Origin: Alphaproteobacteria bacterium
Lineage (GTDB): Bacteria; Pseudomonadota; Alphaproteobacteria; Rhodospirillales; Casp-alpha2
Direction of reading: 5' to 3'
Assembly: GCA_024279135.1 (NCBI GenBank)
Contig: JAJRRU010000032.1
Coordinates: 1-64,000, forward strand
DNA: 64,000 bases
The notes under the pieces were generated by a model. That model had not been told where the DNA came from, ran no database searches, and saw nothing but the letters and a program-made list of their open reading frames with translations. The translations under genes and the position numbers were made by a program. Within the stretch, counting starts at the first letter, position 1. Each line of letters opens with the position of its first letter. Positions 9,473 through 19,045 of the stretch are shown here, piece by piece.

Positions 9473-10384
9473 CTATTTGTCCTCTTCCGAATCAAGATCG
9501 AAAACCTGATTGTAGACAAACACAAACCCCAGTGCGAACAACAGGAATACAATCGACAGCGCACTTCCGAATGGCCAGTTGAACGTACCGAAAAATTCAG
9601 ACTGAATGACGTTTGATATCATTGCATCGCTCGGACCGCCGAGAATATTTGGAGTCAGGAACGAATTAACCGTCATCAGGAATGTCAACATACAACCAGT
9701 GGCAATTCCCGGCATGGTCAAAGGAACAACCACCTTCATAAAGGTCTGAATACGTGTCGCCCCCATGTCTTGAGCGGCTTCTTCCAGGCTGGTATCGAGG
9801 TTCTCGATAGAGGCATATAGTGGCAAAATCATAAACGGCAAGAAGATATGTACCAAACCAATTATCACGGCTGAGGTGGTAAACAGCATCTTCAAAGGGG
9901 CATCAATAATTCCGAAATCCATAAGGTGATAGTTCAAGACTCCATTGGTACCCAACAAAATTTTCCAGGCGTAGGTACGCACCACCAAGCTTGTCCAAAA
10001 CGGAATAATCAATCCAAGAAATAATATTTCACGGTTACCCCGCGCTTTGCGGGCAATAAAATGTGCAACCGGATAACCGAGTACGAGACAGATAACCGTC
10101 ACGACCAAACCCGTTAACAGGCTCTTCAACAATACCTTTGCATACAGGTATTCCGAAAAAACAAGTTTAAAATTGTCAAATGTGAAATCCTGGATAATCT
10201 GGGCATCAGCGAAGGAATTGAAGCTCGTACGTAATACAAAAAACATTGGAAGAGCAAAAAATATCAGTAGCCACATAGAACCGGGCAGGGTTAACCCCAA
10301 AATTCGGTTCCGTCGGCGCCGACGAAAAAGGATAGCCCCCTGTTCAGCTGATGACGCGACATTTTTTGTCGGTACGCTGGTCAT
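9473..10384 (-). CDS. ABC transporter permease, PotB-like
   Basis: A 303-residue inner-membrane permease, partner of the downstream PotC-like protein. A basic cytoplasmic N-terminus (RRRRRNR) precedes the first helix near residue 30, followed by about five more hydrophobic segments. The EEAAQDMGATRIQTFMKV coupling loop, which contacts the ATPase, is intact. Its start overlaps the stop of the ATPase gene by four bases (ATGA), indicating translational coupling. Confidence 0.92.
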   Translation of the reverse strand: MTSVPTKNVASSAEQGAILFRRRRRNRILGLTLPGSMWLLIFFALPMFFVLRTSFNSFADAQIIQDFTFDNFKLVFSEYLYAKVLLKSLLTGLVVTVICLVLGYPVAHFIARKARGNREILFLGLIIPFWTSLVVRTYAWKILLGTNGVLNYHLMDFGIIDAPLKMLFTTSAVIIGLVHIFLPFMILPLYASIENLDTSLEEAAQDMGATRIQTFMKVVVPLTMPGIATGCMLTFLMTVNSFLTPNILGGPSDAMISNVIQSEFFGTFNWPFGSALSIVFLLFALGFVFVYNQVFDLDSEEDK

Positions 10385-11466
10385 GTTACTCTCACCATAA
10401 CAGGCACCCCGCGTTCTATCGGCCAGCCGATATTAACCGTTTCGCCCACTGCTGCGACCTGATGGCCACCATTATTTGTTATGTCTACACCTAGCTCCAG
10501 GCCGTTAGCAGTCACGACTCGATAATGAACGACATTCCCTTGATAAATCGTTTCGCGAACCGTTGCCTCATACGCATTTGTTGCTTCATCGGCAACTGCT
10601 CCCCAAATAATTTTCTCAGGTCGTATGGAAACCCCAATGGACGTACCTTCCGGTAATTTTTCGTCAAGTTGTACGTGGATTTCCTCTCCGTCACACATCA
10701 AACTGGCGGATGTACCTGATCCTTTTTTGATTTTTCCTTTGAACAGATTCGTTTCACCAATAAATCCTGCGACAAATTCAGTTGCCGGGCGTTCGTATAT
10801 GTCGCTGGGACTTGCCATTTGTTCAATGACACCTTCATTGATCACGGCGATCACATCCGACATGGTGATAGCTTCTTTCTGATCATGTGTGACAAAAACA
10901 AAAGTAGTGCCGATTTCATGTTGGATGCGTTTGAGTTCGAGTTGCATTTGCTCGCGTAACTTTAGATCAAGAGCGCTAAGCGGTTCATCAAGTAGAAGCA
11001 CCGCTGGTTCATTGACGAGCGCCCGGGCTATGGCTATACGCTGTCGCTGCCCACCGGAGAGCTGTCTGATCGTTCGGTCTCCAAGCTCAGGCAATTGCAC
11101 GAGTTCCAGCATGCGATTAACTCGTTTTTGGATCTCCTCACGTGGCTGTTTTTTTATTTTCAACCCAAATGCAATATTTTCAGCCACCGTCAGATGCGGA
11201 AACAGTGCATGATGCTGGAAAACAAGATTGGTCGGGCGTTGAAAGGGTTTCTTGCCGCTCATATCTTCGCCAGCGATCCGCACAATGCCCTCTGTCGGTG
11301 TCTCAAACCCTGAGATCATCCGCATAATGGTTGTCTTGCCGCAACCACTCGGTCCGAGCAGAGAGCAAAACTCTCCCTTTTTTACCTTAAAAGAGACATT
11401 CTTTACGGCAGTAAAGTCGCCCCAGCTCTTGGTTATATTTAACAGTTCAACATCGATATCAGTCAC
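10381..11466 (-). CDS. ABC transporter ATP-binding protein, PotA-like
   Basis: A 361-residue cytoplasmic ATPase powering the importer. Walker A (GPSGCGKTT, about residues 38-46), the LSGGQRQR signature, Walker B (LLLDEPLSALD) and the switch histidine (FVTHDQ) are all present. A C-terminal TOBE domain (about 280-360) resembles PotA. It follows the binding-protein gene after a stem-loop and overlaps the PotB-like gene by four bases. Confidence 0.94.
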   Translation of the reverse strand: MTDIDVELLNITKSWGDFTAVKNVSFKVKKGEFCSLLGPSGCGKTTIMRMISGFETPTEGIVRIAGEDMSGKKPFQRPTNLVFQHHALFPHLTVAENIAFGLKIKKQPREEIQKRVNRMLELVQLPELGDRTIRQLSGGQRQRIAIARALVNEPAVLLLDEPLSALDLKLREQMQLELKRIQHEIGTTFVFVTHDQKEAITMSDVIAVINEGVIEQMASPSDIYERPATEFVAGFIGETNLFKGKIKKGSGTSASLMCDGEEIHVQLDEKLPEGTSIGVSIRPEKIIWGAVADEATNAYEATVRETIYQGNVVHYRVVTANGLELGVDITNNGGHQVAAVGETVNIGWPIERGVPVMVRVT

Positions 11467-11527
11467 ACGAGTGCTCCCTCTGTCTTACCTGCCTTTGATG
11501 ATATTACTCAATATCAATTTGTAGAAT

Positions 11528-11557
11528 AGCGCCCCGACACACGGATGCCGGGACGCT
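11528..11557 (-). terminator. Stem-loop between binding-protein and ATPase genes
   Basis: A long hairpin (arms of about 12 pairs, AGCGTCCCGGCA against TGTGTCGGGGCGCT, loop about 4-6 bases) begins six bases after the stop of the binding-protein gene. On the minus strand it is followed by ATTCTAC rather than a T run, so it is more likely a partial terminator or mRNA-stabilising structure than a full stop. Such an element would keep the binding protein more abundant than the membrane parts, as is common in ABC operons. Confidence 0.55.
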
Positions 11558-11562
11558 TTTAA

Positions 11563-12660
11563 TTAAGCTTTCAACCGATTGACGATCATATTCCATTGAT
11601 CCATGTTAGCTGCCTGATAAGCGGCATCTGGAAATTTTGCACCGTCAAATATTTCAGGCGTGGCGCCAAGGAAAATTTGTTCATCCCTGCTCAACTGCGT
11701 CTTGACGTTCGATGGTGCATACGAGATGCCCTTCGTGCAGAAATTGCGCTGCACATTCGGGTCCAGCATGGTGTCAATAAAGGCTTCTGCCGCATCCCGG
11801 TTTTCGCAGGATTTCGGGACTACCATTGTGTCCAGCCATGACGGCGCACCTTCCTTGGGAACAATATAATCAATTGGCACGCCTTCTTTCTTCAGGTTAT
11901 TAACCCGTCCACGCCAGAAGTCGGCAATCCAGACTTCTCCGGAGGCAAACAACTGGGTAAGTTCTGACCCGCTTGACCACCATTTCAGCAAGTTTGGTTT
12001 TAACGCCGTCAACTTAGCCTCGATTGCAGCAATGTCGGCAATATTATTCATATCCTGACCAAGAGCCATTGCTGCCATGTAGATCGGGCCTGGGTTTGCA
12101 CCATAAGCGGCGACACGGCCTTGGTAGGCCGTATCCCACAGCGCAGCCCATGAATCTGGGGCTTCTTTAATCATATCGGTGTTGTAGGCTATCGCCTGAT
12201 CACCCCAGACGAGTGCGGCAGAGTAATTGTTTCCATCACCTACCTCATATGCCGGTGCCTTGAAATTAGGGTGCTGATCGGCAAAATTTTTCACATTTTC
12301 CAATCGTAACGGAAGCAATGCTTTGGCCTTAATTGCCACATAAACGCCATCACCATTTAATGACGACACATCAACTCGGCTGTTGCCAGCCTGCAATTTT
12401 GCAAGTTGCTCGGCATTATTGCCGAAGGATGAAAGGCGTACCTTGACGCCATGCTTGGATTCGAAAGGCTTGACGATGTGTTCCTTGATGGCTTCGGCGT
12501 AAGTACCGCCAAAAGTTTCAACCACAATTTCGCCGGACAGCGTTGCTCTTGCAATATATGGAGTGAATAATACTCCTGCAGTGGCGATACCCGCTACTTT
12601 TACGAACTTTCTGCGATTGATCCCTGTTTTTGAATTGCCAAGCTTACTAGGTTTGGTCAT
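11563..12660 (-). CDS. Extracellular solute-binding protein, PotD-like
   Basis: Periplasmic binding protein of the spermidine/putrescine type, about 365 residues. I placed the start at 12660, where AGGAG lies upstream, rather than at 12681. The N-terminus has a twin-arginine-like signal (NRRKFVKVAGIATAGV) ending at ARA. The mature part shows the family features GTYAEAIKEHIVKPFE and WADFWRGR-like segments. It is the first gene of the leftward operon, transcribed divergently from the IclR regulator. It gives the transporter its substrate specificity, which is not predictable by eye. Confidence 0.9.
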   Translation of the reverse strand: MTKPSKLGNSKTGINRRKFVKVAGIATAGVLFTPYIARATLSGEIVVETFGGTYAEAIKEHIVKPFESKHGVKVRLSSFGNNAEQLAKLQAGNSRVDVSSLNGDGVYVAIKAKALLPLRLENVKNFADQHPNFKAPAYEVGDGNNYSAALVWGDQAIAYNTDMIKEAPDSWAALWDTAYQGRVAAYGANPGPIYMAAMALGQDMNNIADIAAIEAKLTALKPNLLKWWSSGSELTQLFASGEVWIADFWRGRVNNLKKEGVPIDYIVPKEGAPSWLDTMVVPKSCENRDAAEAFIDTMLDPNVQRNFCTKGISYAPSNVKTQLSRDEQIFLGATPEIFDGAKFPDAAYQAANMDQWNMIVNRLKA

Positions 12661-12782
12661 TTTAATTCTCCTGAATATCATTATATGACATTAAACATTG
12701 ATATGTGACATTTACAAAGTATAGTATAATAATAATTGTGTCAATCGATAGGATTTGGACGACCATACGTGGAGGAAACAAG
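12661..12782. promoter_or_regulatory. Divergent promoter region, IclR regulator/ABC operon
   Basis: This 122-base AT-rich gap separates two divergent transcription units. It contains a direct repeat, TATGACATT at about 12684-12692 and TATGTGACATT at 12702-12712, a possible IclR operator. A TATAAT sequence at 12725-12730 could be a -10 element for the regulator. IclR proteins normally bind in such intergenic regions and control both themselves and the catabolic genes; this role is inferred. Confidence 0.45.
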
Positions 12783-13577
12783 GTGGTAAAAGGTACGATG
12801 ATGGAAAAAGGACAATCGCTTTTTGTGAACTCTCTGGCCAAAGGTCTGCAAGTGTTGGACGCTTTTGAAGTTGGCCATCGAGAACTCGGGATTACTGAAA
12901 TTGCTGAATTGTCAGGAATTGAGAAGAGTGCCACGAGCCGTCTCGTGCAAACGCTGTGTAAACTTGGTTATCTCGACCGTGTTACACGAAGTCGGAAATA
13001 TACACTATCGGCCAAAATTCTCTCGAATGCCTATAGTTACCTAAAGGCCAATCCAATAATTGAAGTGGCCATGCCGCGGCTTGTCGGATTAGGAGATGAG
13101 GTCAGCCATTCGGTCACATTGTGCATGTTGACCGGCGTTGATATTATTTATGCGATCCGCCTTGAGCGACACGAGTTTTATCATCTAACTGGCTATATTG
13201 GTGAACGCCAACCAGCCTATTGCACGTCTGGCGGGCGGGCGATTTTATCCCGTCTTCCCGAGGAAACAGTCCTTAATATTCTTGAACGCTCAGATCGACG
13301 CAAGATCACACCGACGACCAAAACAGATATAAACGAGATATTGGAGGAACTGAAATCAACCAGAGAAAAGTCTTATTGTCTCCAGGCTGGTGAGTTTATT
13401 CGCAACGAGATCAATCTGGCTGCACCAATTCTTGATACCAACAACACCCCCGTTGCGGCGGTCGTTATTTCTCAATTGTACAGGAATGAAGAGAGGGGAA
13501 AAATTGAAAAAGAATTAGCCCCTCCACTGCTTCAGACAGTAAAAGAAATCTCTAGCGCGCTAGGCGCACGTTATTAA
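12783..13577 (+). CDS. IclR family transcriptional regulator
   Basis: About 264 residues: an N-terminal winged helix-turn-helix (LGITEIAELSGIEKSATSRL, about residues 27-46) and a C-terminal IclR effector domain with the conserved YCTSGGRAILS segment. I chose the GTG start at 12783, seven bases after GGAGG; an ATG at 12798 is an alternative and an open frame to 12705 has no support. It is divergent from the ABC-amidase-dehydrogenase operon and very likely its regulator, responding to the imported compound or a breakdown product. Confidence 0.93.
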   Translation: MVKGTMMEKGQSLFVNSLAKGLQVLDAFEVGHRELGITEIAELSGIEKSATSRLVQTLCKLGYLDRVTRSRKYTLSAKILSNAYSYLKANPIIEVAMPRLVGLGDEVSHSVTLCMLTGVDIIYAIRLERHEFYHLTGYIGERQPAYCTSGGRAILSRLPEETVLNILERSDRRKITPTTKTDINEILEELKSTREKSYCLQAGEFIRNEINLAAPILDTNNTPVAAVVISQLYRNEERGKIEKELAPPLLQTVKEISSALGARY

Positions 13578-14012
13578 TTATTTCAAAATATTCTACAGAC
13601 AATTAATATCAGGTTTTGCCCTGAGACCACTAAGCGAACATTAGATTCCTAGTTGACACCATTTGATACCATAGGGCGGTTCTCCCTCGCAGGTATCACG
13701 ATAAGTAATATATCAATAATGTCCTGCCTCCGAATAACTGAGCCACTTGTGGTATAAATATTTTATTAGTTATTTAGCCTGCCCCATAAATGTCGTGGAA
13801 GGCATCTGAGTAATAAGTAGAGAAAATAGCAGCTTTAGTTATAGATCTGCAGAGATTTAAAATTCCTTTTTATCCACCAATACCCGTGGTTATCACCAGC
13901 ATCTATCCATGAAATGCCCTCAATTAAAAATTAGGGTCTGATCCTTAGATTACGGCATCAAACTAACCTGCTTTCCAAAAACTGATAGCGGCTCAGCACG
14001 CATTAAAAAATT
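13578..14012. other. Intergenic region without recognised gene
   Basis: This 435-base AT-rich stretch lies after the regulator gene. I see no open frame with codon support, no tRNA and no clear terminator. It abuts a rearranged pseudogene, so it may include further decayed sequence. Confidence 0.5.
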
Positions 14013-14831
14013 TTAGATGAAAACTGTATAAGTCAGTCCAGCTAAAATTGATCCCACAAATGCAAAGCCAATATAAGTTAAAAATACTGGAATTCGAGCT
14101 AGAGCAAATACCGCAATTGCCGCAGGAATACTGGTAACACCGCCAGCAATCATTAAGGCCATTCCGGAATCTCCTATAAATTTATCTATCAGCCCTCCAT
14201 TCTCATGAATAACCGGCACGATACTTTCAAAAAAGGAATTTATGAACTCGAAAACCTCTTATGGCTGCATGCTTTCTGAGAGCGTCGTGAAGTTACGAAT
14301 GTCCGAGAACACGACCGTGATCTGCTTTTCGATATGGTTACCCAGTTCCACTCTGGTCAGGTCCTTAACACCAAGCATTTTTAGAAATTCCTTAGGCAAG
14401 AAACGGTTAAAATTTTCTACCGTATCTTCGGGTTCATCCTTTATCCTCAACGCTTTATTCGTATCGATCGACAGGCAAGTGTCGACAGATATAAGCAATT
14501 CTTCTCCGGTGAATGGTTTGGTGAGAGATGCGTCGGCTCCCAAGTCTGAAGCATGCCCCAGATAATCATGACCATCTATTGTTTCGCCACCCGATATGGC
14601 AAGAATCTTCAGTGTTTCGTTGGTGCGTTTTAATTCAACAATCGTACTCAATCCCCCCTTATTCGGCATGATTATATCGGTAATGACAAGATCAAGTGGT
14701 TTCGTCTTCTGAATAGCGATGCCTTCATTACCGTTGACAGCTTCGCTTACTTCGTGCCCGGCGGCTTCAAGAATTTCCCGGATAGTGAACCGGGCTAACT
14801 CCTCATCATCAATAACGAGTATACGCACCAT
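14013..14831 (-). pseudogene. Broken response regulator-cyclase joined to permease fragment
   Basis: Minus-strand reading starts with a complete receiver domain (phospho-acceptor D52 in VITDIIMP) and continues into a class III cyclase domain (ITVVFSDIRNFTTLSE). A TAA stop at 14259-14261 interrupts it. The same frame then continues the cyclase without shift (EVFEFINSFF, GGLIDKFIGD) up to about 14166. There it passes in frame into an unrelated hydrophobic segment (AGGVTSIPAAIAVFAL) that looks like the C-terminus of a COG0701/UPF0718-type permease, ending at 14013. The cyclase is thus cut off in its middle and fused to foreign sequence. A receiver-only protein from 14259-14831 (190 residues) could still be made; it starts three bases after the kinase stop would require coupling, the kinase gene lying just upstream at 14835. 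Confidence 0.82.
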
Positions 14832-14834
14832 CTG

Positions 14835-16991
14835 TCATTCCCCCTGATCAACCAGCGGAATATAGATATCAAAGCTTGTGCCAACACCAAGCTTACTGGA
14901 AACATCAATAGCCCCATCATGCTTGGTGATTATTCCGTGACTCATAGCCAGACCGAGCCCGGTTCCTTCACCGACTTTCTTGGTGGTAAAGAAGGGGTCA
15001 AATATATGTTCGAGAGTCTGAGCGTCCATACCCTTTCCAGTATCAAACACGGTTATTTTTGCATACTTCCCAGGCTTTAAATTTGATACTTTTAGAGCCA
15101 ACCCTTGCTGAACGAGTATCGAAGTAACAGAGACACTAAACTCTCCGACATGCCCTTCCAAAGCGTCACTAGTATTGCTCCCCATATTCATCAGAATTGT
15201 GCTGATTTGAGAGGGGTCACAGAGAACCATGCCGATATCAGGGTTGATTTTTTCCGTTACAGTGATCGTTGACGGGAGTGTCGAACGCAAGAGATCCAAT
15301 GTTTCGTGAACCAGATCGTTTAGATTGATTTCCTCTCTCTTTACCTCCAGATCGGAACGATGACTAAATGAAAGTATCTTGGCGATCAGATTTTTTGCTT
15401 TAATACCCGCCTCTACGACTTTTTCAAGACGCTTGCGTTCTCTGCTCCCTGCCGGAAGATCTTTAATGGTCATCCCGGTTAGAGAAATGATAGGAAGGAG
15501 CATGTTATTGACATCATGGGCAATACCACCGGCAAGGTTACCAAGCGCATCCATTCTTTGTGATTGGCGCAAGACTTTTTCCATTTCCTTACGCACAGTG
15601 ATGTCACGAATGAACCCACCAAAATACACACCATCGTTGCCTTTCCAGGAACCGAGCGTCAATTCTATGGGAAACTCACCTCCATCTTTTTTAAGCGCTG
15701 TCAATTCAACTGTTCGCCCGAGTATTTTAGCTTGTCCAGTTTCGGTGATGCGTTTAAGGCCAGTTATGTGAGTTTCTCTGAACTCTTTAGGAATGATAAT
15801 AATTAAAGAATTTCCGAGCATTTCCCTTGCGGTGAAACCGAAGATATTTTCAGCCCCCTTATTCCAGGAAATAATATCACTTCGCGAATTTATGGCGATA
15901 ATGCCATCTGGCGAGGAATCCGTTACGGAACGATAACGCCACTCTTGTTCGCGCAAGATACTTTCGGTTTTCTTTCTGGCCGAAACATCTTCAATAACAC
16001 CCGTCATTCGTATGGGTTTACCTTCATGATTTCTCGTGCACTGCCCACGGGAATGAATCCATTTGTATTCGCCGTTCTGGCATTGCATCCGGAACTCTAC
16101 GGAGTATGGAGCATCATTTTGTAAATGGTTTTTAAGTGCTTTATCAACGAAACCTTGATCTTCCGGGTGAATAAGGGAGAAAAAGAACTCCCCCTTCGGC
16201 TCAAGATCGCCTTCTTGATATTCCAGTATTTCCAACCATCGCGGAGAGAAATAGTCCTCATCCGTTTTTATATTCCAATCCCAAAGCCCATCCGATGTCC
16301 CCTCGATCGCATATCTGTAGCGTTCCTCACTTTCTCTGAGCGTACTTTCAACAGTACGAACTCTGCAAATAACAAAAAATGTCCCGATCCCTGTTAAGGC
16401 AAGCAGCGCCACGACAAACAATCGCAATTCTACGACACTTTTTGAATGAATAGATTGGCTGTTGGAAAGAAACTCTGCCGCTTTGACGTTGGCGAAATCA
16501 ACCAAACCATCCACCTGATCCATTAATAAAGCAACATGAACCGCACCATTGTTTTTTGTAATTTCTACCGCTTCGTCGTACCGTGATGCTCTTGTTAATT
16601 CGATTACTTGTGACCGAATAGGCTTCCAGTCAGAGAACGTCTTGCGAACGTCAAGTATCCTGGATTTGTCCCCAAGAAACCGATCCATAATAATCTCAAA
16701 GCGTTGATAGGCAGCCTTCTCATCTGCCCTTACTTTAGAAATTGCGACCTCCAGGTCTTCGGTATTTCGCGCCAGCGCAACATCCTTCATATAACTGTGC
16801 ATCGAGATAATATTTATATTAACTTCCAGAACAGCATTACTAACCATAAAAGGATGGCGGTATATTTTTTCGATCTGGCTGGCCAGTGTATTGATATAAC
16901 GAACCGAAACTACCCCCATGATGATCAATAAAAAGGTAAAAATTACAAACATCACTATCAGAAACTTTATAGATAAATTTCGGATTTTCAC
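14835..16991 (-). CDS. PAS-domain sensor histidine kinase
   Basis: A 718-residue inner-membrane kinase. TM1 (about 8-30) and TM2 (about 190-210) flank a helical periplasmic sensor domain. Two PAS domains follow (about 220-345 with a PAC motif, and 350-470), then HisKA with H492 (GIAHDVNN) and HATPase_c with DTGKGMD and GTGLGLAMSHGI boxes. The NNMLLPI H-box type resembles complex hybrid kinases, but no receiver is fused. The receiver gene (now broken) starts four bases after the kinase stop, so they were probably partners. The intact CheY-like gene at 18453 may now receive the phosphate. Confidence 0.93.
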   Translation of the reverse strand: MKIRNLSIKFLIVMFVIFTFLLIIMGVVSVRYINTLASQIEKIYRHPFMVSNAVLEVNINIISMHSYMKDVALARNTEDLEVAISKVRADEKAAYQRFEIIMDRFLGDKSRILDVRKTFSDWKPIRSQVIELTRASRYDEAVEITKNNGAVHVALLMDQVDGLVDFANVKAAEFLSNSQSIHSKSVVELRLFVVALLALTGIGTFFVICRVRTVESTLRESEERYRYAIEGTSDGLWDWNIKTDEDYFSPRWLEILEYQEGDLEPKGEFFFSLIHPEDQGFVDKALKNHLQNDAPYSVEFRMQCQNGEYKWIHSRGQCTRNHEGKPIRMTGVIEDVSARKKTESILREQEWRYRSVTDSSPDGIIAINSRSDIISWNKGAENIFGFTAREMLGNSLIIIIPKEFRETHITGLKRITETGQAKILGRTVELTALKKDGGEFPIELTLGSWKGNDGVYFGGFIRDITVRKEMEKVLRQSQRMDALGNLAGGIAHDVNNMLLPIISLTGMTIKDLPAGSRERKRLEKVVEAGIKAKNLIAKILSFSHRSDLEVKREEINLNDLVHETLDLLRSTLPSTITVTEKINPDIGMVLCDPSQISTILMNMGSNTSDALEGHVGEFSVSVTSILVQQGLALKVSNLKPGKYAKITVFDTGKGMDAQTLEHIFDPFFTTKKVGEGTGLGLAMSHGIITKHDGAIDVSSKLGVGTSFDIYIPLVDQGE

Positions 16992-17101
16992 GCTCTAACT
17001 CCTTAGATTGTCATCTCACGACACAATTAAAGAATACGAAGTAAATATATTTTATGCGACCCCATCCGCATGCTACATAATGTTGCAGGATCAATTCAAC
17101 A

Positions 17102-18367
17102 TCAACTTTTCGCGCTTATTATCTTCTTGTATAAATCAACAGGGTTCATCAGATAATCATCGGGTACCCAACCCTCCAGAGATAATGTAACAGGTTGCCC
17201 TCCGACGAAGTCAAAGCCTGCGCACACAGCGGCAACCGTCAAACTCATTGATTTCAAACCAAAGGCGTGCGTTCTCATGGTGTAGCGTGAAGTTCTGGAA
17301 ATAAATATTTCCAGCTCCGCCATAATTTTAGATTCTGGGCGATCATCATGTTCAACATCCACGCCAATGGAATAAACGCCAATGTTCTCAAGAGCTTCGA
17401 AACTGTCAAAATTCCAGGGCACCGTCACCAAAAGGCCATGGTAGAAAACCTGAAATGAGGTGATCGATTCAACCAGTACATTCGGTTCAACGTCCTCAGG
17501 CACCCTCCCTATCTCAAAATACAAACGTTCCGGTGTGATCGGCCATATACGATTAACGGCAGCCAGATATTTGGTTTTAAGGTTGCTGTTGGTAAGAGTA
17601 TCGTAATGCACTGGCAGGGTAAACGAAGCGAATCGGTCATGATCATAAACGTCGTTTATATCCTTGGCAGCCTCTTGAAGAGTGGCCAAATCAATTGCCA
17701 ACTCCATGCCCGGTTCAAATAATTGCTCAAGTTCACTATCATCTTTGGTGTCATTTTCACCTACCGCCCAGCTCGCTTTTAGACGATAAGACAAAATACG
17801 ATTACGACGCACATCCCAAACCGGTACCATAGAATAGCCTACATCCCCAAGCACGTAGAGTTGTTTATTGCTTTCAGTATCCACAGGCATTGATAACGTC
17901 GCGTCAGCCGCCAAGCCGTCACCATTGTCCCCAGATTGATAAATCAATCCATCCTCCGTCAGGGCTATAATCTGTTTGGCTGTTATAATGTTCTGGGATT
18001 GCTGGGTACCAAATAATTCTCGCTCGGCCTTTAATGCTATTTCATGAGCCAACATTGTGGCGGTCGTTGTCTGCAATCTGGATGTTATCAACAGATAAGA
18101 AAAGTTACCAAAACAAACAATAAAATCACCTTCCTCCAGTATGCCTGCAGAACTGTTTTCCAGGTGACTGCGAACGCGTGGCTCCATCTGATCCCATGTC
18201 CGCAGCATGAGGTCGTGCAGCCCTGCAAAATCAATGAGGGCCAGCCGGTTGGTGTCATTATCAAATGCTTCAGAGACAATACAGGAAAGAATTTTCCAAT
18301 AATCTCTGATAAATATCTGTTGGGAGAGTTGTCCTGGGGGTCCGTACGGTATCTTAACTTGTGCCAT
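17102..18367 (-). CDS. Degenerate GGDEF/EAL-like signalling protein
   Basis: 421 residues, no membrane segments, well-placed GGAGG before the ATG. I do not recognise a close family. The C-terminal half (about 190-415) has the spacing of an EAL domain: a first block YRLKASW where active enzymes have (Y/F)EALLRW, a middle PVHYDTL, and a late GFDFVGGQPV. The catalytic Glu of EAL is absent, so it should be non-enzymatic. The N-terminal half has a segment (GDFIVCFGNFSYLLI) reminiscent of a decayed GGDEF core. It may bind a ligand or partner protein in the adjacent kinase-receiver circuit. The fold assignment is inference. Confidence 0.5.
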   Translation of the reverse strand: MAQVKIPYGPPGQLSQQIFIRDYWKILSCIVSEAFDNDTNRLALIDFAGLHDLMLRTWDQMEPRVRSHLENSSAGILEEGDFIVCFGNFSYLLITSRLQTTTATMLAHEIALKAERELFGTQQSQNIITAKQIIALTEDGLIYQSGDNGDGLAADATLSMPVDTESNKQLYVLGDVGYSMVPVWDVRRNRILSYRLKASWAVGENDTKDDSELEQLFEPGMELAIDLATLQEAAKDINDVYDHDRFASFTLPVHYDTLTNSNLKTKYLAAVNRIWPITPERLYFEIGRVPEDVEPNVLVESITSFQVFYHGLLVTVPWNFDSFEALENIGVYSIGVDVEHDDRPESKIMAELEIFISRTSRYTMRTHAFGLKSMSLTVAAVCAGFDFVGGQPVTLSLEGWVPDDYLMNPVDLYKKIISAKS

Positions 18368-18452
18368 AACACCCTCCAGATTTTACAAGATTAAACCAAC
18401 CTCAGACGGAACCCTTAAGATTGGATAATTTGATCGTTTTCAATATGTTGCT

Positions 18453-18842
18453 CTAGCCTTCTAACGGGGCTATTTTTGATAAAAGGAGTTCCCTGACGGC
18501 GGTATTCATTTCTGTTTCAGTGAAAGGCTTTGCCAGGATTTTATCCGCGCCGAAATCCTTAGCCAGCTTCAAAAAATCTAGATTTTTTGTTCTTCCGCCG
18601 CCGGATACTGCAATTATTAACAAATCGGGAAAATCCTGTTTCAATTCTATCACCACCTGCACACCTTCTTTCTTCGGCATGATGATGTCTGTAACGATAA
18701 TATCCGTCGGATCGGCTCGGTATCTCTGGACTCCTTGCTCGCCATCGTTTGCTTCAGTCACCTCGTGACCGGCGCTTTCAAGGATCTCCCGCATGGTAAA
18801 GCGGGCCAGTTCTTCATCATCTATCACCAAAATTCGTGCCAT
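18453..18842 (-). CDS. Single-domain response regulator (CheY-like)
   Basis: A 129-residue stand-alone receiver. The acidic pocket D8-D9, phospho-acceptor D52 (IVTDIIMP), the Ser/Thr position (AVSGG) and K in LAKPF are in place. No output domain follows. Its first 30 residues are almost identical to the receiver at 14831, showing a local duplication. It is probably a phosphate carrier or regulator by protein contact in this signalling cluster; the degenerate EAL-like gene lies just downstream. Confidence 0.93.
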   Translation of the reverse strand: MARILVIDDEELARFTMREILESAGHEVTEANDGEQGVQRYRADPTDIIVTDIIMPKKEGVQVVIELKQDFPDLLIIAVSGGGRTKNLDFLKLAKDFGADKILAKPFTETEMNTAVRELLLSKIAPLEG

Positions 18843-19045
18843 GCCCCAACACCTTTTTCAGATTCGAATTAACCTTTTGTATCGCGTTACTATAATTATA
18901 ACACCGCGCTAAAGATAACACCTGAACTTTCGTTTTTTTTCTCAGATACTTAAGCGCTATGGTTTATCTTGCTCACGTTCCTGCGCATAAAACCCCGCTT
19001 CTGCCAGAAAAACCCTTATTTCCGCCATTAGATTCTCGACACAGT

